From: Actinomycetota bacterium
GTDB taxonomy: Bacteria > Actinomycetota > Thermoleophilia > Solirubrobacterales > Solirubrobacteraceae
Reading direction: 5' to 3'
Assembly (NCBI GenBank): GCA_018268595.1
Contig: JAFDWH010000017.1
Location: forward strand, 79,439 to 143,438
Length of the DNA: 64,000 nt
The first letter of the stretch is position 1; each line of letters begins with the position of its first letter. The notes under the pieces are model-generated. The model had not been told where the DNA came from. It saw nothing but the letters and a program-made list of their open reading frames with translations, and searched no databases. Shown piece after piece: positions 7,999 to 16,563 of the stretch. Both the position numbers and the translations under genes were made by a program.

Positions 7999-8124
7999 GG
8001 TCGCTGACGGCGAGCTGCCGACGTGAGCTCGTCGCCCGGAGCCCCTGCTCAGGTGGCGTCGCTGGGACGCTCCTCCAGCAATGCGATCAGCCGTGTCGCC
8101 CCTGGTCGTGGCCAGGTGGCGCGG

Positions 8125-8421
8125 TCATGCGCCGAGTCCGCGGCCGACGTTGACGATGACGTAGCCGAGGCCGGCCGCGCCGAGTGCGCGGCGCAGCAGG
8201 TTTGCGCCGTCCGTCAGCTCCTCCCACGCCCACGCCGCGAGGCCGGTGTAGAAGGTTGCGCGCCCGTATCCATGCGTCGAGCTGTCCGTGAGGGCTGCGG
8301 CGAGCCATCCGCCGAGCGCGGCGAGCAGCGGGGCGTTGGGGAGTTGCACGACCGGGTAGCTCGCCGGCCAGCCGTGCTGCCCGCGCCGCCAGAGGTCGCT
8401 CGGGGTCCGTGTGGTGCTCAC
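8125..8421 (-). CDS. Small hypothetical membrane-associated protein (98 aa)
   Basis: The protein has LWRRGQHGWPASYPVVQLPN near the N-terminus, then two hydrophobic helices (LLAALGGWLAAAL; FYTGLAAWAWEEL to GAAGLGYVIVNVG). The conserved-looking Trp/Pro-rich start and regular helices indicate a real gene, of a type found as a conserved hypothetical in actinobacteria. It is divergent from the acyltransferase gene, with less than 50 bp between them. Function unknown. Confidence 0.6.
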   Translation of the reverse strand: MSTTRTPSDLWRRGQHGWPASYPVVQLPNAPLLAALGGWLAAALTDSSTHGYGRATFYTGLAAWAWEELTDGANLLRRALGAAGLGYVIVNVGRGLGA

Positions 8422-8468
8422 CGCCTGAGAACCTAGCGGTCGCTGCGTGGATCGCGCAGAATGGTGAG

Positions 8469-9512
8469 ATGGAGCGGGGCGGCGTTGGCGAGACCCGCGC
8501 GGAGACCGTCAGGCGACGGTTGAGCACGATTCCGCCGCGCGTGCTGGCCTTCATCGCCGTCACGGTGTTGTTGCCCGTGTTGCTCGTGGTGGCGGTGATC
8601 GTCGACGTGGTGCGCCGGGTGGCGTTCGGCGTGCCGCCGACGGCCGCGCGGCTCGTGCTGTTCCTGTGGGTGTACCTCGCGGCGGAGGTCGTGGGCGTCG
8701 CCGCGTTGGCGGCGTTGTGGGTGGCGAGCTTCGGTGGTCGGCGCGGCGTGTGGCTGCGTGAGGTGACCTGGCGTGTGCAGCAGCTGTGGGCCGGCGCGTT
8801 GCTCGGCGCAGTGCGTGCGCTGTTCGGGCTGCGGCTGGAGGTCACTGGTGGCGAGCAGGTCGCGCCGGGGCCGGTGATCGTGCTGATCCGTCACGCGAGC
8901 ATCGTCGACAACCTGCTGCCGGCGGAGCTCGTCGCGCGCCCGCACGGGATCCGCCTGCGCTATGTGCTCAAGCGCGAGCTGCTCGCCGATCCGTGCCTCG
9001 ACATCGCGGGGCGACGGCTGCCGAACTACTTCGTGCGCCGCGGAACGGGCGAGGCGCAGGAGCTCGAGCGGGTGCGGGCGCTCGCCCAGGACCTCGGACA
9101 CGGCGAGGGCGTGCTGATCTATCCCGAGGGGACGCGCTTCACCCCGGAGCGCCGAGCCCGCGCGATCGCGCGCATCGCCGGGCGCGATGCGGACCTGGCC
9201 GCCAGGGCCCAGCGCCTGCGGCACCTGCTGGCGCCGCGCCTGGGCGGCGTCGGCGCGCTGCTCGACGGCGCGTCGGACGCCGACGTCGTGGTGATCGCCC
9301 ATCACGGCTTCGACGGCCTGCGGCTGATCTCGGACATCTGGCGCGGCGGCCTCGTCGGGCTGCTGGTGCGGGTGCGGATCACGCGGGTGCCGCGGTCAGC
9401 GGTGCCCGAGGCAGATGCCGCTCGCGCCCGGTGGCTCTACGCGCTCTGGCAGGACGTCGACGACTGGATCGACGAGCAGTTTGAGCGCGCCGCCGCGCGC
9501 AGACCGGGATGA
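8469..9512 (+). CDS. PlsC-type 1-acylglycerol-3-phosphate acyltransferase family protein
   Basis: 347 residues from ATG 8469. Two membrane helices (residues about 24-48 and 61-88) precede a PlsC acyltransferase domain. The catalytic H-x4-D is RHASIVDN (H142, D147) and the phosphate-binding block is YPEGTRFT (E220-R223). The family transfers acyl groups to lysophosphatidate or related lipids at the membrane. The chain is longer than typical PlsC, with an insertion of charged residues after EGTR and an extended C-terminus, so the acceptor may differ. No clear ribosome site; an upstream in-frame GTG at 8409 is an alternative start. It is convergent with the next operon. Confidence 0.82.
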   Translation: MERGGVGETRAETVRRRLSTIPPRVLAFIAVTVLLPVLLVVAVIVDVVRRVAFGVPPTAARLVLFLWVYLAAEVVGVAALAALWVASFGGRRGVWLREVTWRVQQLWAGALLGAVRALFGLRLEVTGGEQVAPGPVIVLIRHASIVDNLLPAELVARPHGIRLRYVLKRELLADPCLDIAGRRLPNYFVRRGTGEAQELERVRALAQDLGHGEGVLIYPEGTRFTPERRARAIARIAGRDADLAARAQRLRHLLAPRLGGVGALLDGASDADVVVIAHHGFDGLRLISDIWRGGLVGLLVRVRITRVPRSAVPEADAARARWLYALWQDVDDWIDEQFERAAARRPG

Positions 9513-9530
9513 GCGCGACGGGCCGGGTGC

Positions 9531-10457
9531 TCACCGCGCCGGGGCTGGGAGGTCGCGATCCTCGGCGAGCGCCCTGCGCAGCGCGTCCATGAACGGCATC
9601 GGGTGGACGTCGAAGAGCCCGGCGCCCGAGCGGTCGGTGACGATCGTGGGTGTCGAGAGGCCCTCGACGAGCGGTCGGGCGACTCCGGCGTCGACCGGGG
9701 TGACGAGTCCGATCCAGAGCGAGGACAGCCGTGGCGTGATGAGCGGCACGGGCAGCCGGAGGCGGCGGCGGACGCCGAGGGCGTCCGCCATCAGGTCGAG
9801 CATCTCGCCGTAGGAGAGGATCTCGGGACCGGCGATCTGAATCTCGCGGCCGGCTGAGGCGGGGACGTCGGGCGCTGCCACGAGGTAGGCGAGCACGTCG
9901 TCGATCGCGATCGCCTGCGTGGGCGTCTTGAGCCACGCGGGGCCGATCATCGCGGGCAGCCGCTGCACCAGGTAGCGCAGCGTGCGGTAGGACTCGCTCC
10001 CGGCCCCGACGATCATCCCGGCGCGGAAGTAGGTGAGCGGCGGCCCCAGGGCGGAGAGGATCTCCGCGGTCCGGTGGCGGCTGCGCAGGTGCGCGGACTG
10101 CGGGCGGTCGCCCAGCCCGCCCAGATAGACGTCGCGGGCGACGCCCTCCCGCTTGGCCATCTCGGCGAAGTTCCGCGCGCTGCGCCGCTCGCGCTCCTCG
10201 AACCCGCTGCGGGCGGTCCCGCGCCCCATCGCGTGGATCAGGTAGTAGGCGACGTCGACTCCCGCGCCGGCTCCGCGCAGCGCTCGCGCGTCGAGCACGT
10301 CGGCCTCGTGGAGCTCGAAGCCGCGGTCGGCGAGCCGCTGCGCGCGCGACCGGTCGCGCACGAGGCAGCGCACCTCCCAGCCGCGGTCGGCGAGCGCCGC
10401 GGCCAGTCGCCTGCCCACGAACCCGGTCGCGCCGGTCACGAGCGCACGCCGCGCCAC
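9531..10457 (-). CDS. NAD(P)-binding atypical SDR / NmrA-like oxidoreductase
   Basis: 308 residues from GTG 10457, preceded by GGGAGGACC. The N-terminus RRALVTGATGFVGRRLAAAL is a Rossmann fold with the TGxxGxxG motif of extended/atypical short-chain dehydrogenases. VAYYLIHAMG and VYLGGLGD are typical of the NAD(P)H-binding family whose longer members carry a C-terminal DUF2867 domain; that domain is absent here. Substrate unknown. It is the last gene of a leftward three-gene operon; its start abuts the stop of the SRPBCC gene. Confidence 0.78.
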   Translation of the reverse strand: MARRALVTGATGFVGRRLAAALADRGWEVRCLVRDRSRAQRLADRGFELHEADVLDARALRGAGAGVDVAYYLIHAMGRGTARSGFEERERRSARNFAEMAKREGVARDVYLGGLGDRPQSAHLRSRHRTAEILSALGPPLTYFRAGMIVGAGSESYRTLRYLVQRLPAMIGPAWLKTPTQAIAIDDVLAYLVAAPDVPASAGREIQIAGPEILSYGEMLDLMADALGVRRRLRLPVPLITPRLSSLWIGLVTPVDAGVARPLVEGLSTPTIVTDRSGAGLFDVHPMPFMDALRRALAEDRDLPAPAR

Positions 10458-10458
10458 G

Positions 10459-11370
10459 CTAGGGTCCTCCCGGCTCGTCGCCCGGGCGTTCGATGGCCGC
10501 GGCGAGCCGCGCCGCCTTGTGGTCGTCGAAGCCGCCGTGCTCGCGGGCGAGGACGCGGCCCGAGCGGTCGACGAGCAGGACGCCGATCGCTTCGGTGCCG
10601 GACAGGCCGAGCTCGCGCACGACCTTGCCGACGTCGGTGTAGAGCGTGATCGTCCGGGCGCGGGCGGCGTCGGTCCCCACGCCCCGCGCCATGCCGCCGT
10701 CGATGAACCAGCGCGCCGGCGCATACGCGGATGAGAGGACGGGCAGCTCGTAGACGGCGAGATCGGCACGGCGCTCCTCGAGGTCGACCAGCCACGGCAG
10801 CCACTCGTCGACCTGGGCCTGCTGCTCGCGTCGGAACGCGGCGAGCAGGAACGTGTGCTGCGCGCGCAGGTCCTCGGGCAGCCGGTGGTGGTGGCCGTCG
10901 AGGCTCCGGCCCGACAGGCGCGGCAGCCGGGTCGGTTGGCGCGTGCCGAGCGTCGCGCGCAGGCCCTCGAGCGCACGGTCGGCGACGCGATCGAAGGCGA
11001 GCCCGAGGAGCGGGTCGGCGATCCACAGCGGCCCCTTGAGCGCGAGGTCGGCGTCGTAGGTGACCCGAGCGCCCCCGTCGGACGGCTCGACCGTGATCCG
11101 GTCGAGCGAGACGACCGTCGCGTTCTCGCCCCGCAACGTGACGGCCTTGCCCGGCTCGAACGCGACGATCCGGTAGGTGAGCGCGGTCTTGCGGCCGAGG
11201 AAGTCGGCCACGAGTCGGAACTCCGTCCCCTCGCCGACCGGCGCGTCGCCGATCCGCTGCGCCTCGACGACGCCCGGGTCCCACTCCTGCGTCGTGGAGA
11301 AGTCGCTCAGGTACGCGAACGTCTCGGCCGGGGGTCGTGGGGTTTCGATGCTTGCGGTGTAGTGCGCCAT
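10459..11370 (-). CDS. SRPBCC domain fused to a cysteine-free thioredoxin-like domain
   Basis: 303 residues from ATG 11370, preceded by GAGGAGACGACG. Residues 1-145 form an SRPBCC (START/Bet v1-like) ligand-binding domain: MAHYTASIETPRPPAETFAY, EWDPGVVEA, and a C-terminal helix. After a linker (about 155-180), a second domain with QAQVDEWLPWLVDLEE, VYELPVLS, RTITLYTD and IGVLLVDRSGRVLA looks like a redoxin/thioredoxin fold without the CxxC motif, somewhat like ATP10-type domains. A hydrophobic-ligand carrier joined to a degenerate redoxin is unusual. It lies between two dehydrogenase genes in an operon divergent from heliorhodopsin. Confidence 0.68.
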   Translation of the reverse strand: MAHYTASIETPRPPAETFAYLSDFSTTQEWDPGVVEAQRIGDAPVGEGTEFRLVADFLGRKTALTYRIVAFEPGKAVTLRGENATVVSLDRITVEPSDGGARVTYDADLALKGPLWIADPLLGLAFDRVADRALEGLRATLGTRQPTRLPRLSGRSLDGHHHRLPEDLRAQHTFLLAAFRREQQAQVDEWLPWLVDLEERRADLAVYELPVLSSAYAPARWFIDGGMARGVGTDAARARTITLYTDVGKVVRELGLSGTEAIGVLLVDRSGRVLAREHGGFDDHKAARLAAAIERPGDEPGGP

Positions 11371-11380
11371 CGTCGTCTCC

Positions 11381-12370
11381 TCACGGGTGCGCATGGGGAA
11401 GCGGCGGGATCGCAGGCGCGTGCCAGCCGGTGAGGCGCTCACATTCGCGCCAGAGCCGCTCGCGATCCGCGGGCGTCTCTCGCGTCCATGGCACGCGGTG
11501 CGTCGGCCGCTGCCTGCGGTCGTGCCAGAAGCCGCCGGAGCTCTGGCCGGGCTCGGCGGCGGCGCCGAGCCAGACGATCGTGTCTGCTCCCTCCTTGGGG
11601 CTGCGCAGGTAGGGGCCGACGATGCGATGGAAGCGCGGCAGCGAGGAGGCGACGCCCGGGGTGTCGGCCCAGCCCGGGTGCATCGCGTGCACGACCACCC
11701 CGGTGCCGGCGAGCCGCTGCGCCCACAGCTCGGTGAGGATCACCAGCGCGCGCTTGGTCCGCGCGTACGCCGTCGGTCCATGGAACGCCTCGCGCGCGGA
11801 CTGGAGGTCCTCGACATGGAGCCGCTGCGTGTACATCCCGCCCGAGGAGACGTTGACGATCCGCGCCGGAGCGCTCGCCGTGAGCAGGGGGATCAGCAGG
11901 TTCGTCAGCAGGAACGGCCCGAGCACGTTCGTCGCGAGCGTGAGCTCGTTGCCGTCGGATGAGACGGCGCGCTCGGCTGGCAGCACGCCGGCGTTGTTGA
12001 CGAGCACGTCGAGACGCGGCTCCTCCGCGGCGAAGCGCATCGCGAAGGCGCGCACGTCCCGCAGGTCGCTGACGTCGCACACGCACACCCCCACGTCGCG
12101 GTTCCCCGTCGCTGCGACCACCGCCGCACGCGCGCGCTCCCCGCGCGACTCGCTGCGCGCGAGCAGCCGGACGCTCGCGCCCAGCCGCGCGAACGCCTCG
12201 GCGGCCGCGAGGCCGAGCCCTGACGTCGCGCCTGTGACGAGGACCGTCTCGCCGTCCATCCGCCGAAGATCGCCCGCGCGCCACATGCGCCTGCGCAGCC
12301 GGTAGCCGACGTTCGTGTAGCCCGCGAGGACCGTGCGGTCGAGCAGCGTGTCGAGCAGGGAGGCGATCAC
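11381..12370 (-). CDS. Short-chain dehydrogenase/reductase (DHRS12/retinol-dehydrogenase-like)
   Basis: 329 residues. A hydrophobic, basic N-terminal extension (LLDTLLDRTVLAGYTNVGYR) precedes a classical SDR core: VTGATSGLGLA cofactor motif, NNAG at the end of beta-4, catalytic NVSS and Y-x3-K (YARTK). It resembles DHRS12/retinol-dehydrogenase-type SDRs, which act on lipophilic carbonyls; the family name is from pattern recognition only. It is first in the leftward operon and divergent from heliorhodopsin, with only 33 bp between the two starts, so the promoters overlap. Confidence 0.8.
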   Translation of the reverse strand: MIASLLDTLLDRTVLAGYTNVGYRLRRRMWRAGDLRRMDGETVLVTGATSGLGLAAAEAFARLGASVRLLARSESRGERARAAVVAATGNRDVGVCVCDVSDLRDVRAFAMRFAAEEPRLDVLVNNAGVLPAERAVSSDGNELTLATNVLGPFLLTNLLIPLLTASAPARIVNVSSGGMYTQRLHVEDLQSAREAFHGPTAYARTKRALVILTELWAQRLAGTGVVVHAMHPGWADTPGVASSLPRFHRIVGPYLRSPKEGADTIVWLGAAAEPGQSSGGFWHDRRQRPTHRVPWTRETPADRERLWRECERLTGWHAPAIPPLPHAHP

Positions 12371-12403
12371 TTCCCGTTCCAGGGGGCGGGGTACCTTGGG
12401 TGT

Positions 12404-13189
12404 ATGCCCGATCGAGCGCCGGCTCAGCTCGACCCAGCGGCGACCTCACGGCTGCGGCGCCTGAACCTCGTCGTCGGCTCGGTGCACGCGCTCCAGGCGG
12501 TCGTCCTGCTGGCGATCGCGACGGGGGCCTCGCTTCCGATCACGGCGTCGTTCCTGGTCGGGCCGCCCGCGGCCGGCGACTACGGCTCTGCGAGCCTCGG
12601 CAGCGTGCGGATCGACTGGCTGGTCGCCGCGTTCCTGTTGCTCGCCGCGATCGACCACCTCACGCTGAGCGGCGGATGGCCGCGCCGCTGGTACGAGGCG
12701 AACGTCGCGCGCGGGATCAATCCGGCGCGCTGGTGGGAGTACTCGGTCAGCGCGTCGCTGATGGTCGTGCTGATCGCGATGCTCGCCGGGGTCAGCGAGC
12801 TCGTCGCCCTGATCGCGCTCTTCGGCGCGAACGCCGCGATGATCCTCTTCGGGCTCGTGCAGGAGCAGACGAACCTCGACCGCGTCGACGTCGACTGGCG
12901 GCCGTTCGTCTACGGGTGCGTGATCGGCGCCGTCCCATGGATCGCGATCGCCGCCCAGCTCGTCGTCTCCGCCACCGACGGCAACGGCGTCCCAGGCTTC
13001 GTCGTCGCGATCTTCATCACGCTGTTCCTGCTCTTCAACACGTTCGCGGTCAACATGTGGCTGCAGTACCGCGGGCGTGGCCGCTGGGCGGATCCGGCGT
13101 TCGCCGAGCGCGTCTACCTGCTCCTCAGCCTCGTCGCCAAGAGCGCACTCGCCTGGCAGGTCTACGCCGGCGCGCTCGCCGGCGGGTGA
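12404..13189 (+). CDS. Heliorhodopsin (retinal-binding seven-helix photoreceptor)
   Basis: 261 residues, seven hydrophobic helices. The helix-3 signature WWEYSVSASLM contains the family counterion Glu (E112) and helix 7 carries the retinal Schiff-base lysine in SLVAKSALAWQVYAG (K246). These two motifs are diagnostic of heliorhodopsins, which have reversed membrane topology and slow photocycles; their biological role is still debated. A conserved GANAAMILFG helix-4 block and the long loop between helices 1 and 2 also fit. The ATG lies only 33 bp from the divergent SDR start and has no Shine-Dalgarno sequence, so a leaderless or near-leaderless mRNA is likely. No carotenoid oxygenase or retinal-synthesis gene is in the window. 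Confidence 0.93.
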   Translation: MPDRAPAQLDPAATSRLRRLNLVVGSVHALQAVVLLAIATGASLPITASFLVGPPAAGDYGSASLGSVRIDWLVAAFLLLAAIDHLTLSGGWPRRWYEANVARGINPARWWEYSVSASLMVVLIAMLAGVSELVALIALFGANAAMILFGLVQEQTNLDRVDVDWRPFVYGCVIGAVPWIAIAAQLVVSATDGNGVPGFVVAIFITLFLLFNTFAVNMWLQYRGRGRWADPAFAERVYLLLSLVAKSALAWQVYAGALAGG

Positions 13190-13427
13190 GCGGCGGCGAG
13201 GTGACTGTGCTTGAGTCGTCCACTGCTTGCGCATGCTGCGGCGTCATCGCCTCGGCGAGGCGATCGCGCGCACTGCGCTGAACCGGTGCATGGCCCGGCC
13301 GGACTTTCGCGGCCGGATCGTCCGGGATCGTCGGGGCGGAGACGCAGCTCAAAATGGCGTCGAGGTGGGGCGCCAAGTCGGGATGGCCGGTCAGGATGTG
13401 CTGCCAGCGCTCGGCCGTCAGCTCCAC
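13125..13427 (-). pseudogene. Possible remnant of a VELT-x-ERW-x-HI nuclease/toxin-like gene
   Basis: From the GTG at 13427 the minus strand reads VELTAERWQHILTGHPDLAP and continues for about 12 more plausible residues. This matches the opening of a small actinobacterial family (ERW-x-HI-x-x-HP-x-L, PBECR/DUF4258-like in style). The rest of the frame becomes arginine-rich and overlaps the heliorhodopsin 3' end, so the gene seems decayed or truncated. The remainder of 13190-13682 shows no other gene. Confidence 0.3.
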
Positions 13428-13682
13428 CGGTGAGCCCTCGGGGTCGGTGGAGGTCTACGCAGGCCCGTGGTTTGGAATGGGAAGGCGGGTCATCAGGGTC
13501 GAGCGAACGATGCACGCGACCTCCGCTGCGGCGTCGATGCGGTCGGCGTGCTCGTGCTCGGCGAACAGGGGCCGGTGGGTCGAGAGCGTGAGCGTGAGCG
13601 CCGGCGAGTGGTCGCGTGATTATGCGAGACTGCAATAGTCAGGCGTCAGACCTTATTAGACACAAATACATCGGAGCATGTT

Positions 13683-14498
13683 GTGGGTGAATCCAATCGC
13701 TCCGTCGAGGTGCTGCACGACAGCGTCGGCTGGCACCTCGACGGCTCGGTCGCGCGCGTCGTCCTCGCCCGCCCGGAGGCTGGCAACGCGTTGAATCTCG
13801 CGATGGCGCGGGGGCTCGCGGAGGCTGCGCGCCGCGTCCGAGACGGCGCCGAGGAGGGGACGGTCCGCGCGGCCCTCGTCGCCGCCGAGGGGCGGGCGTT
13901 CTGCGTCGGAGGGGATCTGTCCGAGTTCGCGCGCAGCGAGGACCGCGGCGCCTGCGTGGCGGAGGTCGCGACGACCGCGCACGAGGCAATCGCGGTGCTC
14001 CAGGCTGCGCCGGTGCCCGTCGTGACGGCGGTGCACGCCACGGCCGCCGGTGGCGGCGTCGGCCTGGCGCTGTGCGGCGACGTCGTCCTGATGGCGAGCA
14101 CGGCGAAGCTCCGGCTCGCCTACACGGCCGCGGGACTGTCGCCCGACTGCGGCGCGTCGTGGCTGCTGCCGCGGCGCATCGGCATGGCGCGCGCGCTCGA
14201 CCTCGCACTGACGAACCGCGTCGTCACGGGCGCGGAGGCCGAGCAGTGGGGGCTGGCGAGCCGCGTCGTGGCGCCGGAGTCGCTCGGCGCGGAGGCGGAG
14301 GCGGTCGCCGTCGCGCTCGCGCACGGCTCGCGCCGCGCGCTGGCGGAGACCAAGCGCCTGCTGCGCGAGTCCTCCTCGACGTCGTTCGAGGAGCAGCTCG
14401 CCGCCGAGGCGGCGACGATCGCGGCGCTCGCCGCAGCACCTGACGGACGGGAGGGCGTCGACGCCTTCCTGGCCAAGCGGACCCCCGAATTCGACTGA
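13683..14498 (+). CDS. Enoyl-CoA hydratase/isomerase family (crotonase)
   Basis: 271 residues from a GTG at 13683. The crotonase fold shows the oxyanion-hole block GRAFCVGGDLSEF and AAGGGVGLALCGDVVL, then the active-site region LSPDCGASWLLPRRIG. The usual second catalytic Glu is replaced by the SPD type found in PaaG/isomerase-like members, so isomerase or hydratase activity on an acyl-CoA is likely but not certain. It starts a rightward pair with the thiolase (15 bp gap) and fits beta-oxidation-type steps in the catabolic island. Confidence 0.85.
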   Translation: MGESNRSVEVLHDSVGWHLDGSVARVVLARPEAGNALNLAMARGLAEAARRVRDGAEEGTVRAALVAAEGRAFCVGGDLSEFARSEDRGACVAEVATTAHEAIAVLQAAPVPVVTAVHATAAGGGVGLALCGDVVLMASTAKLRLAYTAAGLSPDCGASWLLPRRIGMARALDLALTNRVVTGAEAEQWGLASRVVAPESLGAEAEAVAVALAHGSRRALAETKRLLRESSSTSFEEQLAAEAATIAALAAAPDGREGVDAFLAKRTPEFD

Positions 14499-14513
14499 CC
14501 TGGAGCGAGATCG

Positions 14514-15722
14514 ATGACCGAGGTAGTGAAGTCGCGTGGAACCGGCGTGGTGATCGCAGCTGCGGCGCGCACGCCGATCGGCTCGTACGGGCGCTCGCTG
14601 AAGGACGTCCCGCCGACCGAGCTCGGAACGATCGCGGCGCGGGCGGCGCTGGAGCGCGCGGGCGTCGCGCCCGAGCAGGTCGACCACGTCGTGTTCGGGA
14701 ACGTCATCCACACCGCGCCGGAGGACATGTACATGGCGCGCGTCGTCGGCATGAACGCCGGGATTCCGAAGGAGACCCCGGCCTTCACCGTGAACCGCCT
14801 GTGCGGCACGGGCGTGCAGGCGATCGTCTCCGCGATGCACGCGATCCAGGTCGGCGACGCCGACGTCGCGCTCGCCGGCGGCGCGGAGTCGATGAGCCGC
14901 GGCCCCTACTGGTCGCCGGCGGCGCGCTGGGGCGCGCGGATGGGGGAGACCCCGCTCGTCGACCCGGTGATGGGCGTGCTGACCGACCCGTTCCATCACG
15001 TCCTGATGGGCGTCACGGCCGAGAACCTGGCCGAGCAGATGGGCATCGCGCGCGAGCAGCAGGACGCGTTCGCCGTCGAGTCGCATCGCCGCGCCGTCGC
15101 GGCGCAGGAGGCAGGCTGGTTCGATGACGAGATCGTGCCGGTTCCGCTGCGCACGAAGCGCGGCGAGGTCGCGTTCGCGTGCGACGAGCACCTGCGTCCC
15201 GACGCGTCGCTCGAGCAGATGGCGGCGCTCAAGCCGTTCTTCAAGCCCGACGGCGGCACGGTGACCGCCGGCAACGCGTCGGGCATGAACGACGCCGGGG
15301 CCGCCGTCGTGCTGCTGCGCGAAGAACGTGCGCGCGAGCTCGGCACGCCCGTCCTCGCGCGCGTCCTCGGCGCCGCCACGTGTGGCGTCGCGCCGGAGGT
15401 GATGGGCATCGGCCCGGTCCCGGCGGTGCGCAGGCTGCTCGACCGCACCGGCGTGGCGCTCGCCGACATCGGCGTGATCGAGCTCAACGAGGCGTTCGCG
15501 GCGCAGGCGATCGCGGTGATCCGCGAGCTCGACCTCGACCCGGCGCGCGTGAATCCCAACGGCGGCGCGATCGCGCTCGGGCACCCGATCGCCGCGACCG
15601 GCGCCGCGATCACCGCGAAGGCGCTGTCCGAGATGCGGCGCGCCGACCACGAGCTCGGCCTCGTCACCCTCTGCATCGGCGGCGGGCAGGGCATCGCGCT
15701 GCTGCTCGAGCGCGCCGCCTGA
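14514..15722 (+). CDS. Thiolase (acetyl-CoA C-acyltransferase)
   Basis: 402 residues, full-length thiolase. Nucleophilic Cys97 is in NRLCGTG, His357 in GHPIAATG and the second active Cys387 in LCIGGGQG. Thiolases cleave 3-oxoacyl-CoA with CoA to acetyl-CoA plus a shortened acyl-CoA, or run in reverse. An IAAAARTPIGSYGRSL N-terminus is typical of the degradative class. Placed right behind an enoyl-CoA hydratase, it probably finishes degradation of the acyl-CoA made by the island. Confidence 0.92.
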   Translation: MTEVVKSRGTGVVIAAAARTPIGSYGRSLKDVPPTELGTIAARAALERAGVAPEQVDHVVFGNVIHTAPEDMYMARVVGMNAGIPKETPAFTVNRLCGTGVQAIVSAMHAIQVGDADVALAGGAESMSRGPYWSPAARWGARMGETPLVDPVMGVLTDPFHHVLMGVTAENLAEQMGIAREQQDAFAVESHRRAVAAQEAGWFDDEIVPVPLRTKRGEVAFACDEHLRPDASLEQMAALKPFFKPDGGTVTAGNASGMNDAGAAVVLLREERARELGTPVLARVLGAATCGVAPEVMGIGPVPAVRRLLDRTGVALADIGVIELNEAFAAQAIAVIRELDLDPARVNPNGGAIALGHPIAATGAAITAKALSEMRRADHELGLVTLCIGGGQGIALLLERAA

Positions 15723-15730
15723 CGGCACCA

Positions 15731-15762
15731 CCTCCGCGCTGGAGGGTCCTTCAGCGCGGAGG
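15731..15762. terminator. Bidirectional terminator hairpin
   Basis: CCTCCGCGCTG (15731-15741) and CAGCGCGGAGG (15752-15762) form a perfect 11-bp stem between the thiolase stop (15722) and the convergent hydrolase, whose stop codon (15751-15753) lies inside the hairpin. Confidence 0.7.
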
Positions 15763-16563
15763 TCGCTGCGCGAGCAGCTCGCCGACCAGCTCCGCGACGC
15801 GCTGCGGCTGCTCCAGCCACAGGCCGTGCGACGCGCCGGCCACCTCGACGTAGCGTGCGCCGGGCAGCGCCTCGGCGAGCTCGCGCGCCAGGTACGGCGT
15901 CGTCAGCAGGTCGCGCTCGCCCGTGATCACGAGCGCCGGCGCACGGACCGCGCCGAGTCGCTCGGCGGCGTCGTGCGCGAGGCAGAAGTCGAGCTGGCGG
16001 AGGTAGGCGGCTGCGTTCGGCGTGCTCGCGCGCATCGTCGCCTCCAGCCGCTCCACCAGCTCGGCGTGCTCGCGGAACGCGGCCGGCGAGAACAGCAGGC
16101 ACAGCCCGAGGTCGCGCTGGACCTCGAGTCCGAGCCCGTCGGCGACCGCGCGTCGCACGCCGAGCAGCCGCGTGAACCAGGCGTCCGCACGCGCCAGCGT
16201 CGAGAGCAGCACCAGCGAGCGCACGCGCTCGGAGTGACGGATCGCGAGCTCCTGGGCGATGCAGCCGCCCATCGACAGGCCGAGCACGTCGGCCCGCTCG
16301 ACGCCGGCCGCGTCGAGGACGGCGCAGGCGTCGCGCGCGACCAGCTCGCCCGTGTAGGGCGCGTCCGGTCCGTCGCTGGCCCCGCTGCCGCGCGGGTCCA
16401 CGACGATCACCCGCCGGTCGCTCGCGAGCAGCTCCAGCAGCGGTCCGAACGCGCGCCCGGGAATGCCGAGGCCGGGCAGCATCAGCAGCGGCCGGTCGCC
16501 CGATCCGACGACCTCGTAGTGGATGTGCGTCCCGTCGCTGTCTGCGGTGCCTGTGGTGTTCAT
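15751..16563 (-). CDS. Alpha/beta hydrolase
   Basis: 270 residues from ATG 16563. Catalytic triad is visible: nucleophile S97 in GLSMGG, acid D218 in TGERDLLT and H246 in GASHGLWLE. The oxyanion LPGLGIPG block and VDPRGSGASDGP are as in 3-oxoadipate enol-lactonase-like and related hydrolases (BphD/PcaD class). It probably hydrolyses an ester, lactone or C-C bond in the pathway. It is divergent from the ThDP-lyase gene, with about 200 bp between their starts. Confidence 0.85.
   Translation of the reverse strand: MNTTGTADSDGTHIHYEVVGSGDRPLLMLPGLGIPGRAFGPLLELLASDRRVIVVDPRGSGASDGPDAPYTGELVARDACAVLDAAGVERADVLGLSMGGCIAQELAIRHSERVRSLVLLSTLARADAWFTRLLGVRRAVADGLGLEVQRDLGLCLLFSPAAFREHAELVERLEATMRASTPNAAAYLRQLDFCLAHDAAERLGAVRAPALVITGERDLLTTPYLARELAEALPGARYVEVAGASHGLWLEQPQRVAELVGELLAQRPPR

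Noticed and set aside
7639..8007. Plus-strand 119-codon frame as an intact hsp20
   Set aside because: Only the first about 30 residues look Hsp20-like; the rest is the antisense of the IS3 fragment and has no alpha-crystallin domain.
6165..8450. tRNA-Glu as an integration site with a downstream att repeat
   Set aside because: I looked for a copy of the tRNA 3' segment (TTCGAATCCCCG type) in the following 2.2 kb and found none, and there is no integrase gene.
8023..8845. Frames on both strands between the IS remnant and the acyltransferase other than 8125-8421
   Set aside because: They lack coherent protein character; only the 98-residue minus-strand frame shows a sensible membrane-protein pattern. 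A short tail-like sequence near 8051-8090 (minus) may be the end of a lost gene but is too short to call.
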